From NCBI GenBank assembly GCA_024280855.1, contig JAJRPG010000018.1, positions 39,972 to 103,971 on the forward strand: a stretch of DNA of 64,000 nt, in the 5' to 3' direction. This document shows positions 1-6,833 of this stretch, piece by piece. How positions within the stretch are numbered: the first letter of the stretch is position 1; every line of letters begins with the position of its first letter. The translations under genes and the position numbers were made by a program. This DNA is from Planctomycetota bacterium. Lineage in GTDB: Bacteria; Planctomycetota; Phycisphaerae; UBA1845. Below the pieces are notes generated by a model, which saw nothing but the letters and a program-made list of their open reading frames with translations, did not search any database and was not told the origin of the DNA.

Positions 1-1
1 G

Positions 2-1048
2 CCCTTTCTTAGAACAGATTTAATTGAGCCTTTGATATCTCCCGCTACAGGATTGATGCTTGTGCGAAGTGACGGGGTAGCGACGCGATGGTCCCAGCAG
101 CTTCTTAGCGCGATGAAGTTTTGGACGATTAAGCCGACACCGAAATATGTTAAAGAACTGCGTCGAACGGTATATGGCCAAACCATTTTCGATTTAGGCT
201 TGACGGGGTTCGCGCTCGTGACACTGCTCGTAGCCATGTGGATTCTTGTGCGACTCGCCCGGAAAGAATTAGACCTCGCCCAGATGAAATCCGATTTTGT
301 TGCAGACGTTTCTCACGAATTAAAAACGCCACTCGCGGTCATTCGCATGTATAGTGAGACGTTGCAGTCTGGCCGAATCACGACGGATGAAAAACGTCAG
401 GACTACTATGACATCATAACAAGAGAAAGCACCAGGCTGACAAACCTTATCAATAACATTCTCGATTTCGCGCGCATCGAGTCCGGCAAGCAGGTGTATG
501 AATTTCTTCCCATCAACATTGGCGAAGTAGCCCGCGAGACTTATGCCGCCTATGGAGAACAGCTTGAGCGTGCAAAATTTGAGCATCGCCTTGAGATAGA
601 AGAGCATCTGCCCCTCGTCCTAGCTGACCGGGATGCCCTGACGCAGGTGTTGATAAACCTAATTAGCAACGCTGTGAAATATAGCACCGATGAGCGGTAT
701 CTTCTCATCGAACTAACGACCGAAGTCCGACGTGGCCAGCATGGCGTGCTAATTGCCATGCACGACCACGGGATAGGCATTCGCCCGGAAGACCGAGCCA
801 AGCTCATGGAAGGCTTTTTCAGGGCTTCCGACAGTCGCGTCAGACGCCAACGAGGCACCGGACTAGGCCTAGCCCTGGTCAAACAGATTGTGGATGCCCA
901 CCAGGGCATTCTTGATGTAGAATCTCGTCTGGTAAAAGGTAGTACGTTCAGGATATTTCTGCCCCAGACCGACGATGAGCCTTCAGATAACGAAATGTCA
1001 GATCACGGCGACGAAAACCAACAGCAAAGCACAGACTTTGACTCATAA
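2..1048 (+). CDS. Sensor histidine kinase, 5' end cut by the window edge
   Basis: C-terminal part of a membrane histidine kinase. The frame is open back to the first bases, so the true start lies outside the window; the TTG at 32 is only the first start-like codon seen. One membrane helix (about GLTGFALVTLLVAMWILV) is followed by a HisKA dimerisation domain with the phosphoacceptor in DVSHELKTPLAV, then a HATPase_c domain with an N box (NLISNAVKYS), a G1 box (DHGIGI) and a G2 box (GTGLGLALV). No PAS or receiver domain is visible in this part. The response regulator starts 54 bases downstream on the same strand, so the two are very probably a cognate pair in one operon. The stimulus cannot be told because the sensor region is missing. 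Confidence 0.93.
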   Translation, partial: PFLRTDLIEPLISPATGLMLVRSDGVATRWSQQLLSAMKFWTIKPTPKYVKELRRTVYGQTIFDLGLTGFALVTLLVAMWILVRLARKELDLAQMKSDFVADVSHELKTPLAVIRMYSETLQSGRITTDEKRQDYYDIITRESTRLTNLINNILDFARIESGKQVYEFLPINIGEVARETYAAYGEQLERAKFEHRLEIEEHLPLVLADRDALTQVLINLISNAVKYSTDERYLLIELTTEVRRGQHGVLIAMHDHGIGIRPEDRAKLMEGFFRASDSRVRRQRGTGLGLALVKQIVDAHQGILDVESRLVKGSTFRIFLPQTDDEPSDNEMSDHGDENQQQSTDFDS

Positions 1049-1102
1049 TTAAGCTACAATGTATCGAATAGTAATGACCTGGGACGAGCGGAGATCATAA
1101 TT

Positions 1103-1786
1103 ATGTCAACAAGAATTCTAATAGCCGATGACGAAGCAGATATTGTAGCCGGCCTGCGTGATAATCTGGAGTTTGAAAATTATCAGGTATTGGTCGCTGA
1201 AGATGGCGAAGCGGCACTGGCGGCGGCGCTTTCTGAAAGCCCGGACCTTATCTTGCTCGACATTATGATGCCCAAGTTGGATGGGCTGGAAGCCTGCCGC
1301 CGTATCAGACAAGCTGGACATACCATGCCCATTCTTATGTTGACGGCGAAAAGCCAGGAAATTGACATCGTTCGCGGGCTTGAAGTTGGGGCCGATGATT
1401 ATATCACTAAGCCATTCAGCGTCCGGGAATTGCTCGCTAGAATCAAGGCTGCCTTGCGCCGAACTGATGCTGGCAAAGGGCTATCTCGCATCCTCACTAT
1501 TGGTGCTGCTACGGTTGATCTTGTCAAAGGTAAAGTTGAAAATGGTGACGCGGTACACAATCTTGGCCATTTCGAGCTGGAAATTCTGAAGCTTCTGGTT
1601 GAAAAAGCAGAGAAGCCAGTAGAGCGAAATCGTCTGCTGGATGTCATTTGGGGGCTGGAAGGTTTCCCGGCGACCCGCACGGTGGATAATCATATCGTGA
1701 GCCTGCGTAGAAAAATCGAGCCTGACCCCAAACAGCCCAGGCATATTGTAACAGTACATAGTATTGGCTATAAATTTGTGCCTTAA
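1103..1786 (+). CDS. Response regulator, OmpR/PhoB family
   Basis: A 227-residue two-domain regulator. The receiver domain (1-120) has the acidic pair D10/E11, the phosphoacceptor D53 in LLDIMMPKLDG, T81 and the switch lysine K103 in ITKPFS. The C-terminal half is a winged-helix DNA-binding domain ending in the typical TVDNHIVSLRRKIE and VHSIGYKFV segments. An ATG start follows a purine-rich stretch (GAGCGGAG). It lies directly downstream of the histidine kinase and is presumably phosphorylated by it. Targets are unknown. Confidence 0.95.
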   Translation: MSTRILIADDEADIVAGLRDNLEFENYQVLVAEDGEAALAAALSESPDLILLDIMMPKLDGLEACRRIRQAGHTMPILMLTAKSQEIDIVRGLEVGADDYITKPFSVRELLARIKAALRRTDAGKGLSRILTIGAATVDLVKGKVENGDAVHNLGHFELEILKLLVEKAEKPVERNRLLDVIWGLEGFPATRTVDNHIVSLRRKIEPDPKQPRHIVTVHSIGYKFVP

Positions 1787-2248
1787 AAGTTCTCAATTAC
1801 CCACTTGAAGTGTAAGCGGTAAACATTGTTCGGCTGGGAAGCATTCATTCCGAGTCCTATATGAATGTATGCTCGGAGAGTCTGTAGCGTAAAGACTATG
1901 CGTTCATGCATATTGACTTGTAACGACTACAAAAAAACACATAAAAATCTGCATTGCGTGAAATACCCAAGCGAGTTTCAAGACTATATACATTGAGTGG
2001 CTGTAGAATTTGCAAACGACTTTTTTGGGGTGTCTGAACTAAGCTTTGTGGCGTACGGAATTATTTTTCAAGTATTTTGAAACACTTGGTACGTTTTTTG
2101 CGTCTTACAGAGTGTGGAGACACTGAGCTTTCAGGCTATCCATATACATCCTTCGCCGGGGTGACGCGCCGGCAAGTGATTGCAGGACGGGGCACTTGCT
2201 GTCCCGTCCTGCATCCCTCCTATTTTTGTCAGAAAACGTCCTATATAT
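1787..2248. other. Convergent intergenic region with a structured element near its right end
   Basis: No credible gene. The left part is AT-rich with a weak inverted repeat (TCCGAG near 1847 against CTCGGA near 1877). The right end carries the stem cluster described separately at 2155-2227. The region separates the plus-strand two-component pair from the minus-strand sigma-factor operon. Confidence 0.6.
2155..2227 (+). terminator. Stem-loop with overlapping alternative stem, possible terminator or switch
   Basis: A perfect 10-base inverted repeat, GCAGGACGGG (2182-2191) against CCCGTCCTGC (2203-2212), extendable by one G-U pair, followed on the plus strand by a T-rich tail (2221-2227). Seven of the nine loop bases (CACTTGC, 2193-2199) are also perfectly complementary to GCAAGTG just upstream (2172-2178). 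A third short stem, GCCGG/CCGGC, lies at 2155-2173. The plain reading is an intrinsic terminator for the plus strand; the second pairing suggests a switch or pseudoknot. On the minus strand it sits 37 bases after the stop of the sigma-operon's last gene. Confidence 0.55.
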
Positions 2249-3076
2249 TTAGGGTGCTGGTTGTGTCATGGCTTCTGGCGGTTTCCGGTTGCGGTCTGCG
2301 GACAGCAATCTCGTGACCCGTTGCTGAATCATTTCAGGCCTTAACTTGCGAGCCTCCTCCAGTCTCGTAGCTAAATCACTCATTCTCGCCTGAAGATGGG
2401 AAATTTCTAATTGACGCAACTGCAACTGTATATCAAACGCCTGCGTAGCAAGCTCGTCGATGTCCTTGCGTAATTTTACTTGATCCAGGTCATCCTGGCT
2501 TTTTCTATATAAATTCGCTTTATGTCGCATTTGCATATCCAGTTTTCGTTCCTGAATGTGAAGCTTAGCTCGTTCTGGATCAACTTTCATCATTTCCATA
2601 ACACGGCGCACTTCCGGTATGACACGACGTATCCGGCGCTTAAAGGCTTCGGGATTGCGCTCTCTTAATTTTTTTAGTTCCTCCGACATGCGCGGAAAAT
2701 GCTTTCGTAGAAATTTGATGATTTCTTTCCGCTGCGTTTTTCCAAGCTCTTGCCAGTTTTTGGTTTTTGGCCCGTGAGGGCCTGGCGGGCCGTCGAGATC
2801 TTCATGTGGTGGACGTCCTTCCATATTGCGTTGCCTGCCCCGCATGTTTGGACGCTGGCCATTTCGCCTTTCCCCCATTCTCGGAGGCCTTTGACGCGGT
2901 TGCCCTTCTTGTGGTTGTCGCCAAACCTGACGTGAGTCTCGATTGGCCGGTTTTTCATTGCGCCGTCCAGTTTGCGCGAATGTTGTTTCCGCAAACATGC
3001 TCGTCGCAAAAAAAACGCAGACGATAGCAGTTATGCCTTGGTGTCTAATCCTGCTGCCCCTTAAAGTAAATGTCAT
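2249..3076 (-). CDS. Secreted basic coiled-coil protein, third gene of the sigma operon
   Basis: Not recognised as a named family. 275 residues with an N-terminal signal peptide (hydrophobic core ITAIVCVFFATSMFA, likely cleavage before Q35), then a low-complexity Arg/Pro/Gly/Asn-rich segment (about 37-105), then a highly charged helical region (about 108-260) with heptad-like spacing, rich in Lys, Arg, Glu and Met. The start ATG overlaps the stop of the preceding gene as ATGA, so its translation is probably coupled to it. Its position behind an ECF sigma factor and a single-helix membrane protein suggests an extracytoplasmic partner of that system, comparable in place but not in recognisable sequence to CpxP/Spy-type proteins. 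That role is inference. Confidence 0.75.
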   Translation of the reverse strand: MTFTLRGSRIRHQGITAIVCVFFATSMFAETTFAQTGRRNEKPANRDSRQVWRQPQEGQPRQRPPRMGERRNGQRPNMRGRQRNMEGRPPHEDLDGPPGPHGPKTKNWQELGKTQRKEIIKFLRKHFPRMSEELKKLRERNPEAFKRRIRRVIPEVRRVMEMMKVDPERAKLHIQERKLDMQMRHKANLYRKSQDDLDQVKLRKDIDELATQAFDIQLQLRQLEISHLQARMSDLATRLEEARKLRPEMIQQRVTRLLSADRNRKPPEAMTQPAP

Positions 3077-3672
3077 ATGCCTGACTCCGCGCCCGCGCCT
3101 CGATTACGTGATTTCTCTTGCAATCCTGAACTGTTTTCATCTATTTCGTCATAATCTGTAGCTTGTGATGACCAGTCATCCGATAGCCAGGGGTTATCTA
3201 ATGCGACCAGCGAATTAGCAAAACTGTTCAGCTCGCCATCAATATCTGACATTTCCGTTCCAAAAGTATCCGTCGAATAAGCTTCGAACGCCGTAAGCCA
3301 AATCGTCGAATCGTCTTCTATCGCTTTCTCAACCATCGGCGGCATAGAAACCAACAACGCAACCGCCGCAGCGACTACCCCCCCTACCCACATTGGCCAA
3401 CCCAATAGACGACGGCGTTTTTTTTGCGCCTGCTCAGCTTGTTCGTGCATAACTTCCCGTCTCACGCTATCCCGCAAGGCCCGCCTCAAATCGTTCGTAG
3501 CCGTTTGTAAATCTTCATTTTCCAACTGCCCCCGTAGCCATTGCTCCTGAATTTCGATACGCATGCGCAGCTTGATGAAGTCGGTGTTAGGCTCTTCGTT
3601 ATCGAGCAATTGCTCGTTAAGCCAGGATTCCTCGGGTGCAAAGCCAGAATTTTCTTGATTGTCGTGGCTCAT
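3073..3672 (-). CDS. Single-helix membrane protein, putative anti-sigma factor
   Basis: A 199-residue protein. A longer open frame extends upstream to 3840 but lies inside the sigma-factor gene; the ATG at 3672 overlaps the sigma stop as ATGA and is the sensible start. The N-terminal 88 residues are hydrophilic, acidic, then helical and basic next to the membrane (KKRRRLLGWP). One helix spans about 90-112; the C-terminal 85 residues are acidic and would be outside. This cytoplasm-helix-exterior layout and its place directly after an ECF sigma gene fit an anti-sigma factor, but no zinc-binding ASD motif (HxxxCxxC) is present, so assignment rests on context. Confidence 0.75.
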   Translation of the reverse strand: MSHDNQENSGFAPEESWLNEQLLDNEEPNTDFIKLRMRIEIQEQWLRGQLENEDLQTATNDLRRALRDSVRREVMHEQAEQAQKKRRRLLGWPMWVGGVVAAAVALLVSMPPMVEKAIEDDSTIWLTAFEAYSTDTFGTEMSDIDGELNSFANSLVALDNPWLSDDWSSQATDYDEIDENSSGLQEKSRNRGAGAESGI

Positions 3673-4271
3673 GTTCCTGACTCCATCATCTGGCGAAGTT
3701 TTTTCAGCCCTCGGTGCGCCCTTGCTAACGCAGTACCTATCGGCGTTTCCATCATCTGAGAAATTTCCGAGTATTCTAGTTGGCCATAATGTCGCAATAG
3801 GACAACGGTTCGTTCGTCTGTAGAAAGTTTCATCAGGCATACTTGCAGGTTAGCTAACGATTCAGTCATAGCTAGGGCATCTTGAGGCCCATGTTCCTGG
3901 CTTAGCCCGGAAACCAATCTGACTTCTACGACATCTTGCCCTTGAGCTTCATTCGTTTCATCCAAAGAGACAATCGGCTGTCGCTGAAGTTTTCGTATGC
4001 GGTCTCGATTCAGATTAGCCGCGATTCTAAAGAGCCAGGACTCGAATCTTCCCTTTTCATCGTATTGCGGAATCATGCGCACCACCCGAACAAAAACTTC
4101 TTGAACTAAATCTTCGACGCCTTCGCGTGCGCCAATCATCCGATGGAAAAAACCGAATAATCTCCCCGCGTATTGGTCGACAATGGCGTCGAGGGCTTCA
4201 GGTTCCTGACGCTTCGCCCGCGCAATCAACGCAGCCCAAGAAGCATCGACATTTGTGTTCAACATAGCCAT
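3669..4271 (-). CDS. ECF-type RNA polymerase sigma factor
   Basis: A 200-residue sigma-70 family protein of the extracytoplasmic-function class. Region 2 is clear (about 25-95: YAGRLFGFFHRMIG, VEDLVQEVFVRVVR, RFESWLFRIAANLNRDRIRK), followed by a 45-residue acidic linker and region 4 (about 145-196: LSTDERTVVLLRHYGQLEYSEIS, ALARAHRGLKKLR). It directs RNA polymerase to a small regulon and is probably held inactive by the membrane protein encoded immediately downstream, with which it shares an ATGA overlap. First gene of a three-gene minus-strand operon. An 18-base inverted repeat lies 34 bases upstream of its start. Confidence 0.93.
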   Translation of the reverse strand: MAMLNTNVDASWAALIARAKRQEPEALDAIVDQYAGRLFGFFHRMIGAREGVEDLVQEVFVRVVRMIPQYDEKGRFESWLFRIAANLNRDRIRKLQRQPIVSLDETNEAQGQDVVEVRLVSGLSQEHGPQDALAMTESLANLQVCLMKLSTDERTVVLLRHYGQLEYSEISQMMETPIGTALARAHRGLKKLRQMMESGT

Positions 4272-4304
4272 GATGACTTCATCGTACTACACATTTAGCC
4301 GGTG

Positions 4305-4390
4305 CAAGACGCGATTTGCAAGTATTCCTCTTGGCTCCCATTCGCCAATCATTTTCTACCAGGAGGGCTACCTTGCGAAATCGCGTCTTG
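4305..4390. repeat. Long inverted repeat between the Cys-rich gene and the sigma gene
   Basis: Arms 4305-4322 (CAAGACGCGATTTGCAAG) and 4372-4390 are complementary over 18 pairs with one extra G at 4377; the loop is 49 bases. It fills most of the gap between the end of the Cys-rich gene and the start of the sigma gene, both on the minus strand. There is no T tract on either side, so a plain intrinsic terminator is doubtful; an operator or a 5'-leader structure is also possible. Confidence 0.6.
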
Positions 4391-4414
4391 ACCAGCGTTT
4401 ACCGCACCAACATA

Positions 4415-5203
4415 CTAGGGTTCACAAGATTCAAACAGGCAATCGTCGAAAGCCTGGTGTATTTCACGGCGGCACTGTTCTCCGGCGACAGTCGTTTGGC
4501 ATTCGGCTAGCAACACGTCGGCTTCTGTTCGGCATACCGCTTCACAGGCTTCGGGCATGTCGCAAGTATCTCGCACACATCGACCCAGGAACCATGCGCC
4601 TCGATGACGACAGTGGAGGTCTTCGTTTTCATTGTTCTCACACGCTCGGATAATGTGTCCGCCGGCGATTCGGCAAAAATCTTCACAAACTGGTAGCTCG
4701 TCACATTCCTGTTCGACACACGTCATGCCGGCTTCCTTGGCTTCCCCTGCACATGTCTCCTCGACGCCACCCTCTTCGATACATGCGTCAAATAATTCTT
4801 TACTTTGCGACTTACAAATTTCCGCACACGGAGGCAGTTGGCCACATCTCTGAGAGAGGCATCGCAACCCGATGGCGTGCGCTCGTTTGGTACATAATTC
4901 CTGGTCCCCTTCTTCTTTCATGCATCGTTGGAAAGCCTTCGCGCCTCGGCCCTTGCAGACTTTTTGACAGCTAGCACCACCGTCACAGGCCCGACTGCAG
5001 GCTCGAAGCCCAGGTCGAAACCTTGAGGCACATTCTCGCCTGTCGCCACCATTATCTACACAGGTCTGGACCAATTCTCGAAACCCATTCAAGCATTGTC
5101 TGAGACAAGGATTGCCTCTGTCTCCCCTAGGCTTTCCGCCGGGCTGGGCCAAGGTCAGGCTAGCCATGCTTGCTGCCATTATGATCGTCATTGTAATTTT
5201 CAT
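4415..5203 (-). CDS. Secreted protein of five tandem six-cysteine repeats
   Basis: Not recognised as a named family. 262 residues: a signal peptide (cleavage near A19/Q20), a short Gly/Arg-rich linker, then five tandem units of about 42 residues filling the rest of the chain. Each unit has six cysteines with spacing C-x3-C-x10-C-x8/9-C-x10-C-x3/4-C, 30 in all, with no cysteine left over. The spacing is nearly mirror-symmetric, as expected for two antiparallel helices stapled by three disulfides. No metal-binding His pattern is seen. An AGGAG ribosome site precedes the ATG by about 10 bases. It lies upstream of, and on the same strand as, the ECF sigma operon, but the gap holds a large inverted repeat, so co-transcription is uncertain. 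Confidence 0.88.
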   Translation of the reverse strand: MKITMTIIMAASMASLTLAQPGGKPRGDRGNPCLRQCLNGFRELVQTCVDNGGDRRECASRFRPGLRACSRACDGGASCQKVCKGRGAKAFQRCMKEEGDQELCTKRAHAIGLRCLSQRCGQLPPCAEICKSQSKELFDACIEEGGVEETCAGEAKEAGMTCVEQECDELPVCEDFCRIAGGHIIRACENNENEDLHCRHRGAWFLGRCVRDTCDMPEACEAVCRTEADVLLAECQTTVAGEQCRREIHQAFDDCLFESCEP

Positions 5204-5594
5204 CGCTCATTCTCCTATGTATCGGCCCCCACCGGTGGACAAACGCCCATGAAACCGGCCTCACCATCAGGCTAAACGACGAGGCGAGACGCTTATTGCC
5301 AACACCCTAAAAATTACTTTTCAATGGCATTATCCAGTTATCGGTCCTGAGTCTCGGAATAAAGCACATAGCAGAATCATGGCGTGGACGAGGCGGCTAG
5401 TGTTCATAGGCGAGACACAATTAAAGTCGCAGGTTATTTTTGTGACTCAAGGTGTCATTATTAGTCTGGTTGACTATCTCGGGCGGTGACTGCGATGCGA
5501 TTATGCCTTATCATGCAACAGGTGACTGAGACATGCGCAGCCTGCGTGTCGGTCAATTTGTGAAATTAACCTGCATGTTCACCGGAGAAAGCCT
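5204..5594. other. Divergent intergenic region
   Basis: No gene or RNA recognised in these 391 bases between the minus-strand Cys-rich gene and the plus-strand KamA-type gene. It must carry both promoters, but I cannot assign -35/-10 boxes with confidence. Confidence 0.5.
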
Positions 5595-6782
5595 TTGGGT
5601 ACAACGCCTTTGCCATTATTACCGATTTGGTCAGAGATGGAGCCGCCATCTCGCAGGGTGAAGTACGTCCGCGACCCGGATAAGGTGACACAAATCCCGG
5701 AATCCGAAAAGGCTATACTGAAACGCGTGGCTGAGAAGTATGTGTTTCGGGCCAACGATTATTACCTGGAGTTGATCGACTGGAACGACCCCCACGACCC
5801 CATTAAACAGCTAATCATTCCGCGCGAGGAAGAGCTAACGGACTGGGGGAAACTGGACGCGAGCAACGAGGAATCTGTAACGGTTTCTCATGGCGTACAA
5901 CATAAATATGCGGACACTGCCCTGCTGCTGTGCAATGAGGTTTGTGGCGCGTATTGTCGATACTGCTTTCGTAAACGCTTGTTTATGGAAGGCAACGACG
6001 AAGTTAGTAACGACGTTTCCGACGGTCTGAATTATATAGCTAGTCATCCGAGCATTACGAATGTGTTGCTTACCGGTGGCGACCCACTACTCATGAGTAC
6101 GCGAAGATTGTCTGAGATTATTTCAGCGCTGCGCGATATTGACCATGTAAAAATTATTCGCATCGGCTCTAAAATGCCAGCGTTTGATCCTTGGCGATTG
6201 ACGAAGGATCAAGAACTTCAAGCCGTGCTGCGGAAATACTCCACACCGACGAAGCGCATCTACTTAATGGCTCACTTTGATCATCCTCGTGAGTTGACCG
6301 ATGCCGCGATTGCCGGGATTAACTGCTTTATTCGCAATGGCGTAATCTGCGTGAATCAATGCCCTATCATTCGTGGGGTTAATGACGACTCGGAAGTTCT
6401 CGCTGACATGTACGCGACACTTTCTCATATTGGCTGCACACCGTACTACTTGTTCCAAGGTAGGCCAACTGCGGGGAATGAGCCATATGAGGTTCCGCTC
6501 GTGCGTAGTTGGGAGATTTTTACCGAAGCGATTCGTCGTGGTTCGGGCTTGGCTCGTCGTGTACGCTTTGTGATGTCCCACGAAACGGGCAAAGTAGAAG
6601 TCTTAGCTGTGGATGAACACCACATTTTTCTTCGGTATCACCGCGCGAAAAACCCGGCTGATTGCGGGCGGTTTATTATTTGTAAGCGTGATGATGAGGC
6701 TTATTGGCTGGACGATCTGGAATCGATTGACGGACTAGGCTCGCTACCGCTAACGACTGATATTCATGCAAATGATGAGTAG
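5595..6782 (+). CDS. KamA-family radical SAM protein (lysine 2,3-aminomutase-like)
   Basis: A 395-residue radical SAM enzyme of the KamA/EpmB family. The cluster-binding motif CxxxCxxC is C117-GAY-C121-RY-C124, followed by FRKR; LTGGDPLLM is the SAM-binding GGD motif; SHETGK with K333 matches the pyridoxal-phosphate lysine region of lysine 2,3-aminomutase. Members move an amino group on a lysine (free or on EF-P) by a PLP- and SAM-dependent radical mechanism. Which substrate is used here cannot be told; no efp or epmA lies nearby. The TTG start follows GGAG by 8 bases; an ATG at 5637 is the alternative. It stands alone between divergent and convergent neighbours. Confidence 0.88.
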   Translation: MGTTPLPLLPIWSEMEPPSRRVKYVRDPDKVTQIPESEKAILKRVAEKYVFRANDYYLELIDWNDPHDPIKQLIIPREEELTDWGKLDASNEESVTVSHGVQHKYADTALLLCNEVCGAYCRYCFRKRLFMEGNDEVSNDVSDGLNYIASHPSITNVLLTGGDPLLMSTRRLSEIISALRDIDHVKIIRIGSKMPAFDPWRLTKDQELQAVLRKYSTPTKRIYLMAHFDHPRELTDAAIAGINCFIRNGVICVNQCPIIRGVNDDSEVLADMYATLSHIGCTPYYLFQGRPTAGNEPYEVPLVRSWEIFTEAIRRGSGLARRVRFVMSHETGKVEVLAVDEHHIFLRYHRAKNPADCGRFIICKRDDEAYWLDDLESIDGLGSLPLTTDIHANDE

Positions 6783-6833
6783 CTTTTTCCTTGAAGGCCG
6801 CGTGGGAACGCTATGTCGAGATCGACTGCTTTC

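Noticed and set aside
2077..2316. 79-codon plus-strand frame across the structured element
   Set aside because: Runs through the inverted repeats and into the antisense of the secreted coiled-coil gene.
3673..3840. 56-codon N-terminal extension of the putative anti-sigma gene
   Set aside because: It lies wholly in the sigma-factor gene in another frame, and the internal ATG makes an ATGA overlap that fits the next junction.
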